Part shown: piece by piece, positions 24,401 through 37,904 of the stretch
How positions within the stretch are numbered: the first letter of the stretch is position 1
Layout of the letters: each line of letters begins with the position of its first letter
Assembly (NCBI GenBank): GCA_014549065.1
Contig: JACDOX010000021.1
Location: 2,404,084-2,468,083, forward strand
Direction: 5' to 3'
Length of the DNA stretch: 64,000 nt
From: Cardinalis cardinalis
Taxonomy: Eukaryota > Chordata > Aves > Passeriformes > Cardinalidae
Made by a program: the position numbers and the translations under genes
The notes under the pieces: model-generated
The model's input: the letters and a program-made list of their open reading frames with translations, nothing else
What the model was told of the DNA's origin: nothing
The model's database searches: none

Positions 24401-26840
24401 TTAATACTTCTTAAGTTTAGTGCAAAGAAATCATTTTGGATGCCATGAAAACTCTGTTGCTATGGNCTCTGTAAAAATAGACCATAAAAAAGAAATGTTT
24501 CTGTGGGCTTAAATAAGGAAAATCTTTGGAGGAAGTGATAATATAACAAATTCACAATGTGAGAAGAACACAATAATTCTGTGCCACCTCTGAAATAACC
24601 TTGTTTCACTGCTGACAGAAGAGAAGATTTGGCAAAAACTGGTAACAGAGGAGTAAGTTTCATTGGCAATCATCTAGGGGAGATACTGAGAAAGTCAGAT
24701 GCCTTCTGAACTACATTCTTGATAGTGTTGAAATTATTCCTCAGGGTAAAGTTTCTGCTATGTACTGTGTAACATCTCTATCTGTCACAGAGGTAAAAAT
24801 TAATATTAAATACAGCTCTACTTGTCAGACACAGTTAGTTTTACACAGCAGCTGTGCTCACAATATTAATCTGGTGTCCAGAATACAGGTCAAGGGCATT
24901 TCTGGGTCAGTACTTCTGATGAGGAGAAAGCTGCTTTTTCTGAAAGCACTGCCAATGACCAGCCAAAAGCGGTTTTCCCTAATGAGTGACACAAAAGATC
25001 CATTAATGGAACCTGCAAANCTTATTTTTTTCCAACTCACACCTATTTTTCAGGAGGATTAAAGAATTGCACTCAGCACTACATGGCTCTGTGGTTAGGA
25101 CAGTAGATAAATATTCTACTATGAAAAGTTTACCAGGTTTACCAGTGCAATGCTTCTGACAGCAGTTTCACTCAAGCCCAGGATCTCCATCTTTGACCTG
25201 TTAGAGTGCTCTTCTGGCCTGGTTGTAATTTGGGTGCAAAGTATCAGAACCACTACATTACTACAAATTTTTAAAAAATTAAAATCCATATCAGATATAC
25301 TTAGCTACATGTCCTGCTCACAACTAACNATTTATTCACATGATTGCTCTGTAAAATGCTAAGGGATTTCTAATCAGTCAACTTGATTTTAACAGGGGAT
25401 TCCCTTGCTCTTCCTCTTCATGGATTTCTGAACAAGANCTAGTATTACATAAGTCATGCTCTGGAAGAAACAAACTCTATTCACCCAGCTTATTTTTGCA
25501 GCTATTGCCATGGTCTCCTATTTAGAAATGCTCAATTGTAGTGTAAGCTACAGGAACGCATTACCACTTGTGCTGGTTGCACAACTGTTAAAATAAAAAT
25601 TGGGTTTTTCCTAATATGGTGGTTATTTTTTTAATACAGGGAAGAGGAAAGCCCCCAATTCTAAATACTATTTAAATAAAAGATTTAGCTCTTTCTTGAT
25701 GNCCCTTCCATTCCTGGGGAATATCACTTCTCAATTTTGGCTGTCCCATTAGCGTAAGTTGTTCCTCAAGGCTTCATTATTTTTTCAGAGCTTTTTTTCT
25801 TCTGCCAGGTGATCTGGTTTAATTCAGATTTCCACAGGAACTGTGCAGTTCTCCCTTCAGAGGGCATTAATCCAGCATGCACGAGCAATAGTTGGTTCCT
25901 TCCTCAANCAAGGTGGTAGATTCACCAATTTTAAGGGCAAAAGAAGCCATTTTGCTAAACAAATCTGTTTTATTGTAGAGTGTGTATCTTCTGTACTTGT
26001 CTTGGTTTTTAATTGTGCTGCTCTCTGTATTCCATAGGCTTCTATTTCAGGCTTTTTCATTTCAATCCTCTACTTTACCTGATTTCCCCACTCATTTTGT
26101 GGGAACCAGAGGCTCTTAAATTTGGTTGGACAACAAAAACAAATAGTCTGACAGCTTGACAATGACACCACCAGCACAAACCTGTTTTAAAAGTGAATAT
26201 TCTAGTAATTTTGAACCCTGTGGTAATTTCTTTCACATGAATTTCCAAACATTTTGCTTTCAAAAAGCTGCTTTGGCCAGCCAGTAAATTCTCACCACCC
26301 TTCCCTTAGTACATCTACTGACCAGGGCAAGTGCCTCAAATTTCCAAATGTTTATTTCTACATCCCAGCATTTTTAGTACATATATTAACCTATAAAATT
26401 ATAGAATAGGAAAATTTCTTTGAAAACCCTCAGAATTTCCTGTCACTCTTGTTCTTTGCTATTGACAACAATCCAATTTATTTTTCATATTTACTCCAAA
26501 AGTGTGTGCTGTATTTTTTGTGCTGTGCATGGTTTGTAGTTTTATTGTTTTGTTGCTTATTTACAAAGGAGGTATGTGAATTTTGATTCAACTGTGTATA
26601 GAATAAAACATCACACAATAAGTTAAAAAACCTGTAGACAAAAAAGAATAAAAGTAGAGGAAAACACATTATGTGGTAGATAATGGATAAACAAAGAGTG
26701 GAAGAAAACAGGAACAGGAATTTGAAATATTTAGAATAAATCTGGAAAAAACGTATCATATAAGAAACACGAATTATAGAGGAAATTGAGAACGTATGTA
26801 AGAAATAAGGAATCACAATCAAATCTCAAAATACAGGACC
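24401..26840. other. unique AT-rich DNA
   Basis: No supported exon. A short acidic open segment at about 24884-24989 on the plus strand (SDEEKAAFSESTANDQPK) ends in a stop and has a possible acceptor, but it is unsupported (see rejected items). Confidence 0.4.
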
Positions 26841-26844
26841 TATT

Positions 26845-26866
26845 AAAAAAAAAAAAAAAAAAAAAA
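26845..26866. repeat. poly(A) run, 22 bp
   Basis: Uninterrupted A run. No upstream retrotransposon or processed gene copy was recognised, so it is treated as simple sequence. Confidence 0.9.
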
Positions 26867-26869
26867 TTA

Positions 26870-29800
26870 CTTTTCTTGCCCCCATATTTNGCATTCAGAG
26901 CATTCCCATCTTGAACCACAGTGGCTGAAAATATGCCAGGGTTCATGAAGTGAATATGGAAAATAATGAAAGTTGGATAGGTATTACAGTGGTTCTAATG
27001 TAACCTCTGGCCAAAAAGATCCTAAAACAGCAATTCCAAAATAATATATAAGGTATCAAGAACAAACCACATTCACTGTTTCTAATATTAATTCCACAGA
27101 CATGTAACTAGATCTGAGAACTGTTTCCAATATCTTTGGTCAGAAATGCAGAATGTGAGAAAACTTCATGGANTACTCAACACAGACATTCCAATGCATT
27201 TCCTGAACCAACCACCCCAGACACTGGGGTTTAAAGTGCTAGAATTATACAAATGCATATGTTAATTTAATGAGCATAGCCTGAGAATAAAGTGGGACCA
27301 AAATCTGTCAGAGGCATATTTTTTGGATTCAGTTATGCCTGATGCAAATTTTATTTCCATGTGGCTTTTTGGAGAAGCATCCCCCAGCCCTTCACAGAAT
27401 TAATTAAATCAGAACTTAGCATCAAACTAACATCTAAACCACTGGACATTTCTTCCTTTTTATCCAGGGCTTTTGGGAAAGTAGAATAAACAGCCTCCTG
27501 GAGAGACCAGACCTCTCTCCAGCATGAAAGTGATGTACAGCNGCAAACCAATTAGGCTGAAAAGTTCCCATATGTTTAGCCAAGAAGAACTCACTCCAGT
27601 AGCTAAACAAATCCATTGACTTAAAAACTCCCAGGATCTTAACTTGAAAGCACCCACACCTAGGGATCTCTTACGACACATTAAATCAGAGATCTTTAAG
27701 CACTGCACATCCCTTCCAAATGTCAGGCATTTTTCTGCAAGCTGTAAATACTTCAGCTGAAGTTCAGCTGCCCAAATGCACCACAGCTGCCTCCAGTCAG
27801 CCATAATGCTCAAATCTCACAGTTCTTCTGCACAGATTCCACCAAAGCAGGTGTAGGCNAACCAATAAATTTATTCCAGGTGTTCCAAGTAACTTAATGC
27901 CTCAGTGTCATGGCTATGGACAAGGGACACAATGTTCATCATAAATTATCCAAAGACTGACCAAAATTCCAGCCCAGTGCCAGGGAACTCTTAGGCTTTT
28001 ATAATAAAAGTTGCCTTAACTCCAGCAATCAGCTCACTATTTATTCTCAAGGAGGTTGGCCAACAAGATGTTAATTTTACTTTAAGGACCTCAGTAAGGA
28101 CATCATCAAGTTCCCTGCTCCTCCTACAAGCTTCTCAAAAATTCTGCCTAACATGTCCTTAATATTTTACAAAACACTTCCACAGAGTACCTGAAGTTAC
28201 TTCCAACCACAGTTTTCCAAACATCCAGTCAGAATGTTTGAGACAAAACATCCTTATGCNTGGTCCTACACACTCAGCACATTTTCTTTGCCTTTCATCA
28301 GCAGCAGAGGCAAAACCAAAGGGATTCAATTTACAACCTAACCTTTCTTGGTCTGACCATAAAGGTTGGGATTCACTTCTTGAGGTCTCTCAGAGAATTA
28401 TTTCTTTTAAAAAAGAAAATCCTCCCTTCAGCTGTCTTTAGAAACTGCTGGTGGAGNAAATGTTTGCTTTTATGGAGTGAAATCCACAATCAGGCAGACC
28501 AGGATTCTAGGAAAGCATTGCTGATTTTGATCCACAGCTCCTTGGGCCACGGGAGAGTGAAGTTTGGTCATGCTGGTGCTTTATGTGTGCAAATAGNAGA
28601 GCTTTTTGTCTTTTAATCACCCAAAGCATCTGGGGGGGAAAAAAAAGTGATCTTGTTGAAAACTCAACTTCCAAATTGAAATATATACAAAGACATTACT
28701 TTGAGCAATTTAAATGGTTTAGCTTTCCAATAACCTTTCAAAATCAAAATTTTTGTCTGAATTAAGCTCATTTTTTTTATTTAATTCCTTGTGTGCTAAA
28801 CCAGTTCTGGTGTAAAACTGGAAGACAAAAAGGTGTAGGGTGTATGGGGTTTGCTTCTTTCCCTTCAGCCCTTAGTTACTGCTTTTTTTTTTTCCTGGAG
28901 GGTGGGCAGAGAAGAGTCAGAAAAGTCTGTGGCTTCTAAATAGAATGAAATGGAAAAATAAGGAAATGTGAAAGATTTGGGAGGATGGATGTCAACAGGG
29001 AAGAAATTAATATAATAAAAATTCATTATATTATAGGTTCAGGGGCCATAGAGAGAAAAGTACCTGGTTCCTCAGAACATAATATCTGGGAGAATAGAGG
29101 CATTGTGTTGCTTCTTTTGGCTAAAGGTGCCGTTCCAGGGACTCTGATTTAATTTTTCCAGGCGTTCCCACCCTGCTGGATTCATTCCAGGACACATAGG
29201 TGACATGGGTGACACTCAGCTCCAAGGCCTCCAGTGACTCTCAATTTCTCCTTATGGAGCACAACCAACACAGCACAGGGGCCCTGGAAGCCTCTTGCAG
29301 AGTCCTTCACAAAGCTTTATTCTCATTTACAGTGCACCCAGCTTCAGCAAACAGGCATGGTGGAGGAGGGAACCAGCTCACCANAACACCCAGGCAGAAA
29401 ACAATAATGAGTCTCCTTCCTCTCTCATTATTGCTCACACAGGAAAACATTCCTCTCGCTCTTCCTTGCCCTTGGAGTGATGGGGAATGTGCTGAAGCAG
29501 TCCTACAGTAGCTTAATTACTTATCACAAATCTTTTAAATGAGTTTATTCTCATTAATGTGGCATCTGGGAAATAGGCATTAAACCATCAATGACCTTTT
29601 TGCTAATAAAAAGCCTCAAAGCTTGTTATTTGGAGGGTACTTCTCATCCAGAGCTTCACCTCCACATCAGGCTAATCAGACTAGTTTTTCTTGCTGAATT
29701 GGAAAATGCTAGAAATGAGGTTTTATTTAGAAGATGGTCAGGCACACAGGCATTGCTGCTGCTTTATTCTGCTGATATATTTCACCACAGGTCACCCCTC

Positions 29801-31000
29801 TCGACAAAATTTGGGTGTATCTGTGCTGCTGTTCAGGGAGTAACTGCAACAGACAGGAATGGTGACATTGCAGAGGAATTGGGCACAAAATTCAGTTCAG
29901 TGCAGCTGCTGAGGTGTGCAGGTGGGCTTGTGAATGGTGCTGAACCCTTGGGTTATCAGTCCTAGCTAACTCAGGTGTGCCTGAATCCACCACTGCATCC
30001 TAAAGCTCAGCTGTGCTGGCCTGGCTTGGGCCACAGTCTATTTAAACAATCACAAAACATCAGGTGCTAAAGTTTAGCAATTTTTANCTGGTCAAGGTAA
30101 CAAGCACACTTCTGGGTCACTTCCTATCTAGCAGGAAATTAAAAGGCATTTACTGCAAGAATCTCTCCTGTGACAAAATGAATGTGTTTTATTTTAGTTT
30201 TCTAATGATTTCTAATAAGTAAGAAGGAGANCAGAGCAGCCTGCAGCAACCTCTGGAGGGCACAGCTTAAAACAGAAGGGAAAGAGTTTCTGGACTGCCA
30301 ACCCACTGTTGTATCCAAGCTTTTATGTGATTCCTGTAAAGCCTCCTTTCAGACCATTCAGCAAATTAAGTAAGGAAACCAGTCTGGTTTTGTAACCATT
30401 TCCATGCTGCCAGGACAAGGGTTCACAGACAGGTGGGATCTGTGTTGAGAATTTCACCTGCTTCTTCCCTTACAGTCACACAAAGTGGCAAAATTTACAN
30501 AAATTCTGTGCAAATTCAGTGACATTGTCAAGAAATAAACTTTTTTTTTTCCTCTGTCTGAATATAAAAATGGAAAGGGAAATTATGCTGGAATCTTCTT
30601 TTTAACCATTCATCACCAGCTTAAACTTGTCTTTGTCGACTGAAAGAAATTACCTAAAAATTGATCAAGGATGTCAATGGCAATGGTACAGGATTTATGC
30701 CCTGGTGTCTTCCTCCTTAGATGGACCAGGTGAGCCCTCACCAACTCAGCCTTCAGCTGCAAGCACAATTTCCTGATTTATTTCAGGCTATTGAGACAAA
30801 ATATCCATCACTTGTGCTTGCCTTAGGCCCAGTTTTATGCTTCATGGCACAGATGGTGTCAGGTTGAAGAGTATGTTGGTGAAATCAAGATACCAGAAAT
30901 TAATCTGAGCAAAAGCAGACATTCCTGCTGTAGATAACTGCACTGTGTCTTCTTGTCCTGCACTCTCTTAACAGGTACCAGGGAGGAGGAGGAGACACTA
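26870..31000. other. unique AT-rich DNA
   Basis: Nothing definite. The part at about 27850-28200 contains an AATAAATTTATT block and could be a decayed LTR, but this is not supported further. A TAAT-rich stretch lies at 29505-29590. Confidence 0.4.
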
Positions 31001-34000
31001 ACAGTGCCATTCATCTTGTGCTGAAACAGGCATCTGAACCNGGGCAGATAAATCCCACTAAAATGTTTCTTTTTCANNCTGGAGGCAAAGGGAGCTCAGC
31101 TGNACAAGTGAAAATATCCAGAGAGGGGATGAGGGCCTCAGCCCTGGTGCTTCTGGCAGAACAGCGTTTTTTCCACCTGTTGTCCATTTCTTCAAACATC
31201 CTGCCTTCCCTCCTGTGTAACAAGGGCTGCGAAAAAGGCAATAAAATGGGTTATGGACAGTGTAACAGCGTGACCAAGTGTTGTCATTACACTGNAAGAG
31301 TTCTATTGTCAGTACATTGCAAGGGNTCCGTATCTCAAGAGTTTTGCACCTCCTNNATGTTTCTTGTAGGCAGCTCCTCCAGGCACTGACTCTTCCTTGT
31401 CCTCACAGCAGCCAACTGACNCCAGCTCCCACCAANNCACTCTTTTATAACNCNCTGCTTATTGGCTACAGNTGTGGCCTGTTAACATCAGGCCTGCTNC
31501 TAATCTTTAGTAGTTGGTTCAGCTGCAACTCTTTAGGGGACAAGATTNCATNCNNTACCACCTTCATTTACCCATNCTGTAACCCCCTACAGCCAAGTGT
31601 GACCATTCCAGGTATTTTTCAANGATGATGCTGGATAAATCAAGTTTATGATGAGCACAAAGTATCTCGTTGCCACAGCACTTCTTCCTGTTGTGTAGAA
31701 GAAAAGTTTGGTGCAGATAAAATTATTAATTGTAAGGCAAAGCTGCCTTCAGGCAATGCATTCTTGTCTATCTGTACAGTGATTTCATCTTTCCCATTAC
31801 CTGTGACTGACAAGCTACAGTGAAGAAGTGAGTAGATGTCTTAAAATGTCTGGAAAATTCCTTTCCAGAATTCCATTTCTGATGACAGCAAAGTTCAGAG
31901 GGGAAAGGAAATAAAAATTAGAATTGAAGTGTGTGTTGCTGTTGTGACAGCCATTAAAGGTACATTTATCAAACACATTGACTGCCATCAAAAATCAGAC
32001 TTCCAGTCTNAACTTGTAGTTCCTTCTGCAAAAGGAGGCTTTGTCTAGGAATCCCAGTAGGCTCAGACTGACTAAGGCTGTATACCAGACACGTTTAGAT
32101 GGCTAAAGTGATGGAAAATGTTGTGAAACAGGAGTTTAAAAAAAAACCTCACAGGTTTTTTTTTTTTAATTTCCTGGCAGAATCTGCTACTTTAATAGCT
32201 TTGGACAATCCTGATAGTCTTGGAAATAAAGCATCAANATGCAGAAGGAGGAAAGGACTTTTAATGAATACCAAAATATTCAAATGCNTGTTTGCTATTC
32301 CTGGTGCAAGTAATAACGGGCACTTCAGTGCAAGGAAAATGCCAGCCAAATAGGAAGCAGTCTTAATGAAGTGTTGACAGTGTCCTAACTAACCCCCAAA
32401 CATTCCTCCTTTGCCATGAATACACAAAACTCCAGAGACATTTTGAGGGAAGTGCCTTCCCCTGGCTCAGATTTGCAGCTCACCCAGAAGGAGGCNTAGG
32501 CCCATTGAAATGCAAGTCTGAGTCACTGATGGGAAAAGNGATAACCTAAGGTAAAGCTTTGCTGCATTGCAATTCCCACCCTGAGGGCTCTCCAAGNGTT
32601 GGTTTTTTTTCCTGTGTGAGGTCTGCATCTCAATCTAAACCCACCCAACCAGTGAGCACACTGAACAGAGTGCTTACATTAACACACGGCATCAGTGATG
32701 GCTTTATTTTGACAATATTTAATTAGGTACCAAGCTGGAAGNAAACATCAAACCCAGAGAGTGAGCACAGAGATTAATGTGGGCAATAACTGGAGATGGG
32801 ACTTGTTTATAACAACAGACTATACCAAATCCACAACTGGCACATTGTTGCACACCTGTTATTTTGCTGCAGGTCATAATATTTGAGGACTTCCTGGGCC
32901 TCAGCTGAAAGAGAATTACTCTTAGTTGTTCATAGCCTAAAGCCCTTGAAGCAGATCTAAGCCATTCCAGTAATTCCTGCAGGGATCAAGGAGATGTCCC
33001 AGGTTATTTCCTTCGCTGACCCTCTGTGTCTGCAGAGGCTTTAAACAGATATTTACTGTGAGCCTTGTGCTTGCCAGGCCAGGATGGCTTGTGCTCGTTC
33101 CACCTGAAGGGTGGAACAAGATGTGGTGTTTCCTCACCACTGCTTCACTTTGGAGCTGGAGCACAAAATACTTTTAACACCAGCATTCAACCCTGGGCAA
33201 AGCAAAGAACTGGGCATTATGGATTCATGTGTCACAGGGAAAAGATATAATAAAGCATGAGAGAAAATACAGCAGCTGTGCTGGGACTTGGAGCCAGATA
33301 TGGGATGTGTGTGCTTGGAGGGACAGGACCAAAGCAAAGCATTCTGTCCTCCACCGAGGGGGTTGCTGCTCTTCCTGCCCAGGGAGCTGCAGCTGGTNCA
33401 CACATACCCCACAAATAAGCTGGAATTAAATCCATTTATTGAGGTTAAATCNATTTATCTTTCTCACCTCTGCCCACGGTGTTGGTGTTGGAGGGGGCTG
33501 CCAGTCTGGGATAGCTGGAAAGGTGGTGGGACAATTTCCAGGCTGGAATTGATGCAGATCAGCACTGANCTCAGCGTGCACTGCTGGCAGGAAGTTTGAT
33601 TCTTTTTAAGGGTTTTCACCCATTCATCCTCCTTATTCCTATCAGATGAATGGAAAAAAGGAGAGGGATAAAACTTAAGATGAACCACTGGAAAATNGTC
33701 AGGTCATGGGGCTCTGCTGAGTGAAAATACAGGTGAACAAATACTGTGAGTCACCCACAGAGGAGCGCCCACAGCATATCTCACTGTCTATAGCACTACT
33801 GAGAGAGCATTTCCTTCTCTTCTTTGCCATCAGACATTTGATTTCTCAAAACAGAGAGGCCACATTGCCTGTGGGTGGCACATTATTCCTCTACTCCCAC
33901 AAGCAGAAACCTTTTTGATCCTATAACCTACCCCAGCCTTCAGATGTCCATGGAGNTGCTGCCTACAGAGCACAGACTCACAGGGGGAGCTCAGGGGGTT

Positions 34001-35560
34001 CAAAATGCAGAGGTTTTTTGTCTCTTTTTTTCGAGCTGGATGTCAGGTTCACTGATTTCAATAATTAATGCATGTCTCACATCTGTCCCACACCCATATA
34101 CCTGTGTTCTTNCCCATCAGCTTAAGGGTTTATTTTTGACTGGGCACTTTAATATGTGTGCCCTCATTAAACTGAATTTTCTTATTTGATTTGATTGCCT
34201 TACACAAGGCAAATCTCTCACAACTTACAAAGCAATCTCTCCAACTTCAGATTTTCAATATTTTTTCTTGTGCCTGTCCCTCTGTCTGTTTTATTTTGTT
34301 GATTGTGTTGTGNAGGGATTGTAGAATTGCCCCATTCTCTAACACATCCTCCTCAGCATGGATTGATGCTGACAGAATGGAAGTAACCATCCCAAAAATG
34401 AGAAGAAATGAAAGAAAGTTGCACTGCAAATCCATTTGGATACAGAAATATGGATAGATCAGCAGCACATATAATGAGTATATATTTGTATTATTTTATA
34501 GCATTAAATAGGCTTTAAAGAGTTGCTGCACCCNCTCTGGTTACCTGCAGTTCCAGGGTGAATTAGTGGCCTGTATGCAGTTTATGCATTTGTTTTATAT
34601 TACACATCAATAAAAGCACATCAAATTCAAAACTATTCTCATTTATGGATGGAAACTTCCAGGCAAAACAGTGCAGCAGCTGCCTTGGTATGAGTTATAG
34701 GGCAATCATTTGTTCAAGTCAGAGAAAATACTGCTGCACTTCCAGCTNAGCAAGTACAAAATGTGACCCCACACTGCACCAAACTCCTGCCTTAAACATA
34801 GCTGGAAAATTGATGAAATTATCCATTCTTTGGGGGCAATCTGAAAAGACAGCAGCCCATTACACCTGGTGTGACTCCATAGCCCTGCTGCAAAGGGAGA
34901 GCTGTTAATGGGAACCAGAGCTCCAAAGCACAATCACATTTTATTGAGTGGCCAGGACAGATGTGGAGCTGTCAGAGATGTGTAAAAACAAATCCAAAAA
35001 CCTCCTGCAGAACAACATCCTTCGCAGCAGGGCAGAAAGGAGGGAATTGTCTCTTCNCTCCTTTGTTCTCTTCAAATCATAAAGTTGACATTCTCCTGCC
35101 AGAAGAAGGGATTTTAGCCTTGTGAGTTCAGCCCACTGGAATTCTGTACACACGGGACTCACAGCCTGCTTTGGTTGTGGAAAACATTTAGGGAAGGGGC
35201 ATCACAGAGAGCAGCCTTCTGCAGCACAGCGTGGACATTNAAATTAAAATGCTTTGCTTCCTTGCCCATCTGTGATCTTGGAATTGTGGAACAGAACCTG
35301 GGGGAGCTCTCACTGAGAGCTGCAGGGAGGTGACAGGCTGCAGTTGTGCCCTCCCTGGACACAGGCGTGGTGACCCACCAGGGTATTTGTCACACAGAAT
35401 GTCAGCAGAGTGAGATGGAGAAAGGGTGGAGCTCCTGCAGATATCTCTGNGTGCTCTCCTCCCTGCTCCACCCCTCAGAGCCCCTTGGAGCCTAAGCCTG
35501 GCAGGGAGCAAAAAAAAACCAAAAAACCCAAGAAGAATAAAGAAAACAAACAAAAATCAT
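31001..35560. other. unique DNA with many ambiguous bases near 31.0-31.6 kb
   Basis: No gene recognised. The interval 31040-31625 has an unusually dense set of single and double n positions, which points to collapsed or polymorphic sequence. An imperfect short repeat (AAATCCATTTATTGAGGTT / AAATCNATTTATC) lies at 33428-33460. Composition rises in GC around 35300-35500. Confidence 0.4.
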
Positions 35561-35565
35561 AGAGA

Positions 35566-35950
35566 TGGAGGACCTCTCCTATGAAAANAAGCTAAGAGAG
35601 ATGGGGTTGTTCAGCCTGGAGAGAAAAAGATGTGTGGAAAGTGTGGCATTGGAAAATGAAGTAAAATATAAACTAATAAAATTAAAATTAAATGGCTTTA
35701 AGCTGAGGGAGAATAAATTTAGATTGGATATTAGGAAGAAATTCTTCCCCGTGAGGGTGGTGAGGCCCTGGCACAGGGTGCCCAGAGCAGCTGTGGCTGC
35801 CCCTGGATCCCTGGAAGTGTCCAAGGCCAGGCTGGATGGGGCTTGGAGCAGCCTGGTCCAGCAGAAGTTGTCCCTGTCTATGGCAGGGGCTGAAAGTGGA
35901 TGATTTTTAAGATCTTTTCGAACCCAAACCATTCTCTAATCCTATGATTT
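35566..35950 (+). mobile_element. CR1 LINE, 3' fragment (~385 bp)
   Basis: It starts in the last part of the RT frame (GAGGACCTCTCCTATGAAAA, GGGTTGTTCAGCCTGGAGAG). It continues through GGGAGAATAAATTTAGATTGG, ATTAGGAAGAAATTCTTCCC, GAGGCCCTGGCACAGGGTGCC, GGATCCCTGGAAGTGTCC and GATCTTTTCGAACCC, and ends CTAATCCTATGATTT. A 30-40 bp AT-rich insertion replaces part of the 3' UTR near 35650-35690. Confidence 0.95.
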
Positions 35951-37424
35951 AAATTAATAACCTTTTTTTAAAAGTACTTTTTTAAGAATTTTTTTTCAGT
36001 AAAAAAGAAGGAATAGCAATAGTGAATAAAAGCAAATGTTGTCCTTCTAGGCTTCAAAATACTTTGGAAGTGTTACCTCATTAACATTAAGTAAGGTAAA
36101 TGCACAGCATTCTTAGCCTTGTTTAATGCATTTGGAAGGGGTGTATTTTTCCTCCTGTATCTAGCAATTAGCATAATTTTACAAATGCACTTTAATTACA
36201 CATAAAAATAGAATAAATATTTTTGCAGCATTTTGATTTAAACAAGCACTTCATTAAGCCTTATTAAGACCTGCCATATGCTTTGCATACCATAGGTTAT
36301 TCTAAGTGCACTTCTGGAAGTTTTCAGCTTGGGANGAATTTACATTATTTGACATGGGCAGCCTGGAGTGTTACTGACACAAAATTACAGATGCAATAAA
36401 TAATTATGATTAAAAGCACATTAACACTGTAATAACTGGATTCTTGTTTTGATGGCTCCTAATAAGCCACTGTAGCTGAAAGGGCATCAATTGTGAAACC
36501 CTGCAAGTTCAGTGGTAGTTAAAAAGNGCATTATTCAAGTTACTGCCAGTTTTTCAGGCTAGGATGTGCTTCCCTGCCACTACCCAGCTCACTCTGTGCC
36601 AGCTGTCACAGTGAAATCTTCTGGATTTGTTTGCTTCAATCCCAAAACTTTCCAAGTTATAGGGCCCCAAAGACCAGTAGCTCAAAAAGATGATTTTACT
36701 TCCCTTTATTTTCACCCAGTTCCTCTGAGTTTTAACCTAGTACTTCATGCTTGACTTTGTGCTTGACTAAAGCACAGACTATTTTTGACAGAGCAGATAG
36801 AAGGAAATCTAGAGGTTTTTTCCTGAAGGAACTGGGGATGCTGCTCTTCTTGAGAGAGAATGAATTAAGTCCAAGTTTTGTCATTATTTACATAATCAAT
36901 TAGTATTACTTTTCCTTTCATCTATCACCTTTTCTTTCTCCAAATGTTCTTTTAGCATATTTTTATTTCTTTTTGCTCTCTATCCATTGAAGGAAAACAA
37001 AATAAATAAACATTTGTTTTCATTAGAACTGAAAAATTTTAAAGACTTGCATACACACATTTTTGCCAACATTANGAGTTTCTTGAATCAGTACAGATCA
37101 TATTGTCTTATCAACATTTTTATAACATTTACTGTGTCCAAACTTTAGCAGAGGTAGTGTTAAAGCTCTGCCTCCTTTTCCATGGAGACAAAAGCAGCAT
37201 ATAAAATAAAGTTAGATTTTCAAGTCCAGTAACGAAACTGGAAAGTAAAATTCTCTCTAACCTTTCTGAGTGTTAAACTCTTTCNGGGATGATTCAGCTC
37301 ACCACTCTGTTTGTATGAGTACATCTCCAAATTGCATTTTAAAAATGCAGTGGAATTCAAAACCAATGGGTTTCAAAATGCAGCGGGTTCAAATCCTTTA
37401 ATTTTGCTGCTGGGAAAAATTTCT
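35951..37424. other. unique AT-rich DNA with many homeodomain-type TAAT cores
   Basis: No gene. The interval 36130-36440 is dense in TAAT/ATTA cores and TTTGCAT-like motifs and lacks any repeat signature. It may be a conserved non-coding element, but conservation cannot be seen from one sequence. Confidence 0.3.
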
Positions 37425-37600
37425 TACCCAGAAGTGTTGCCAAGACCTGGCAGTAGTGGGGTCACCACCCCAGAGGGATTTAAAAGCTGTGTGGACGTGG
37501 CCCTTGGGGACATGGGTCAGTGGTGGCCTTGGCAGCGCTGGGGAGCAGCTGGGATGATCTCAGGGTTGTTTTCCATCTGCAATGACCCCGTGAATTCTCT
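37425..37600 (+). mobile_element. CR1 LINE, 3' tail
   Basis: Shows GTGGGGTCACCACCCCAGAGG, GATTTAAAAGCTGTGTGGACGTGG, CTTGGGGACATGGGTCAGTGG, a GGCAGCGCTGGG segment, GATGATCTCAGGGTTGTTTTCC and a diverged terminal repeat. The order and spacing match a CR1 3' end. Confidence 0.85.
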
Positions 37601-37904
37601 GTCAAACAGGTTGATTTGTCCCTGTGATTAGAGCTCCACGACCAGAGCAGTCTGTCAGCAGATGTGTGAAGCCAAGCACATCAGAAACCTTCAGTTCTGG
37701 CCCCTCTGGGCTGGGTTGGCCACGGCTTGAGTCCTTTACTTCTCCTAACTGACCTTGAGAGCCACCTTGGGCTTTAAAGGCATCAAGCTCACNCAGAAGC
37801 TGCAGCTGCTGCACACCCTGCTCTCTGCCCCTCATGTTTTCTTCCTCCAGCTTTTCTCTGTGACCTGGTAAATCTCAGCTGGTAATTATTAAGAGCCGAA
37901 ATGA

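Noticed and set aside
24884..24989. Acidic plus-strand segment (SDEEKAAFSESTANDQPK) ending in a stop with a possible acceptor before it
   Set aside because: It is short, has no partner exon with matching phase beyond chance, and has no polyadenylation context checked in its favour.
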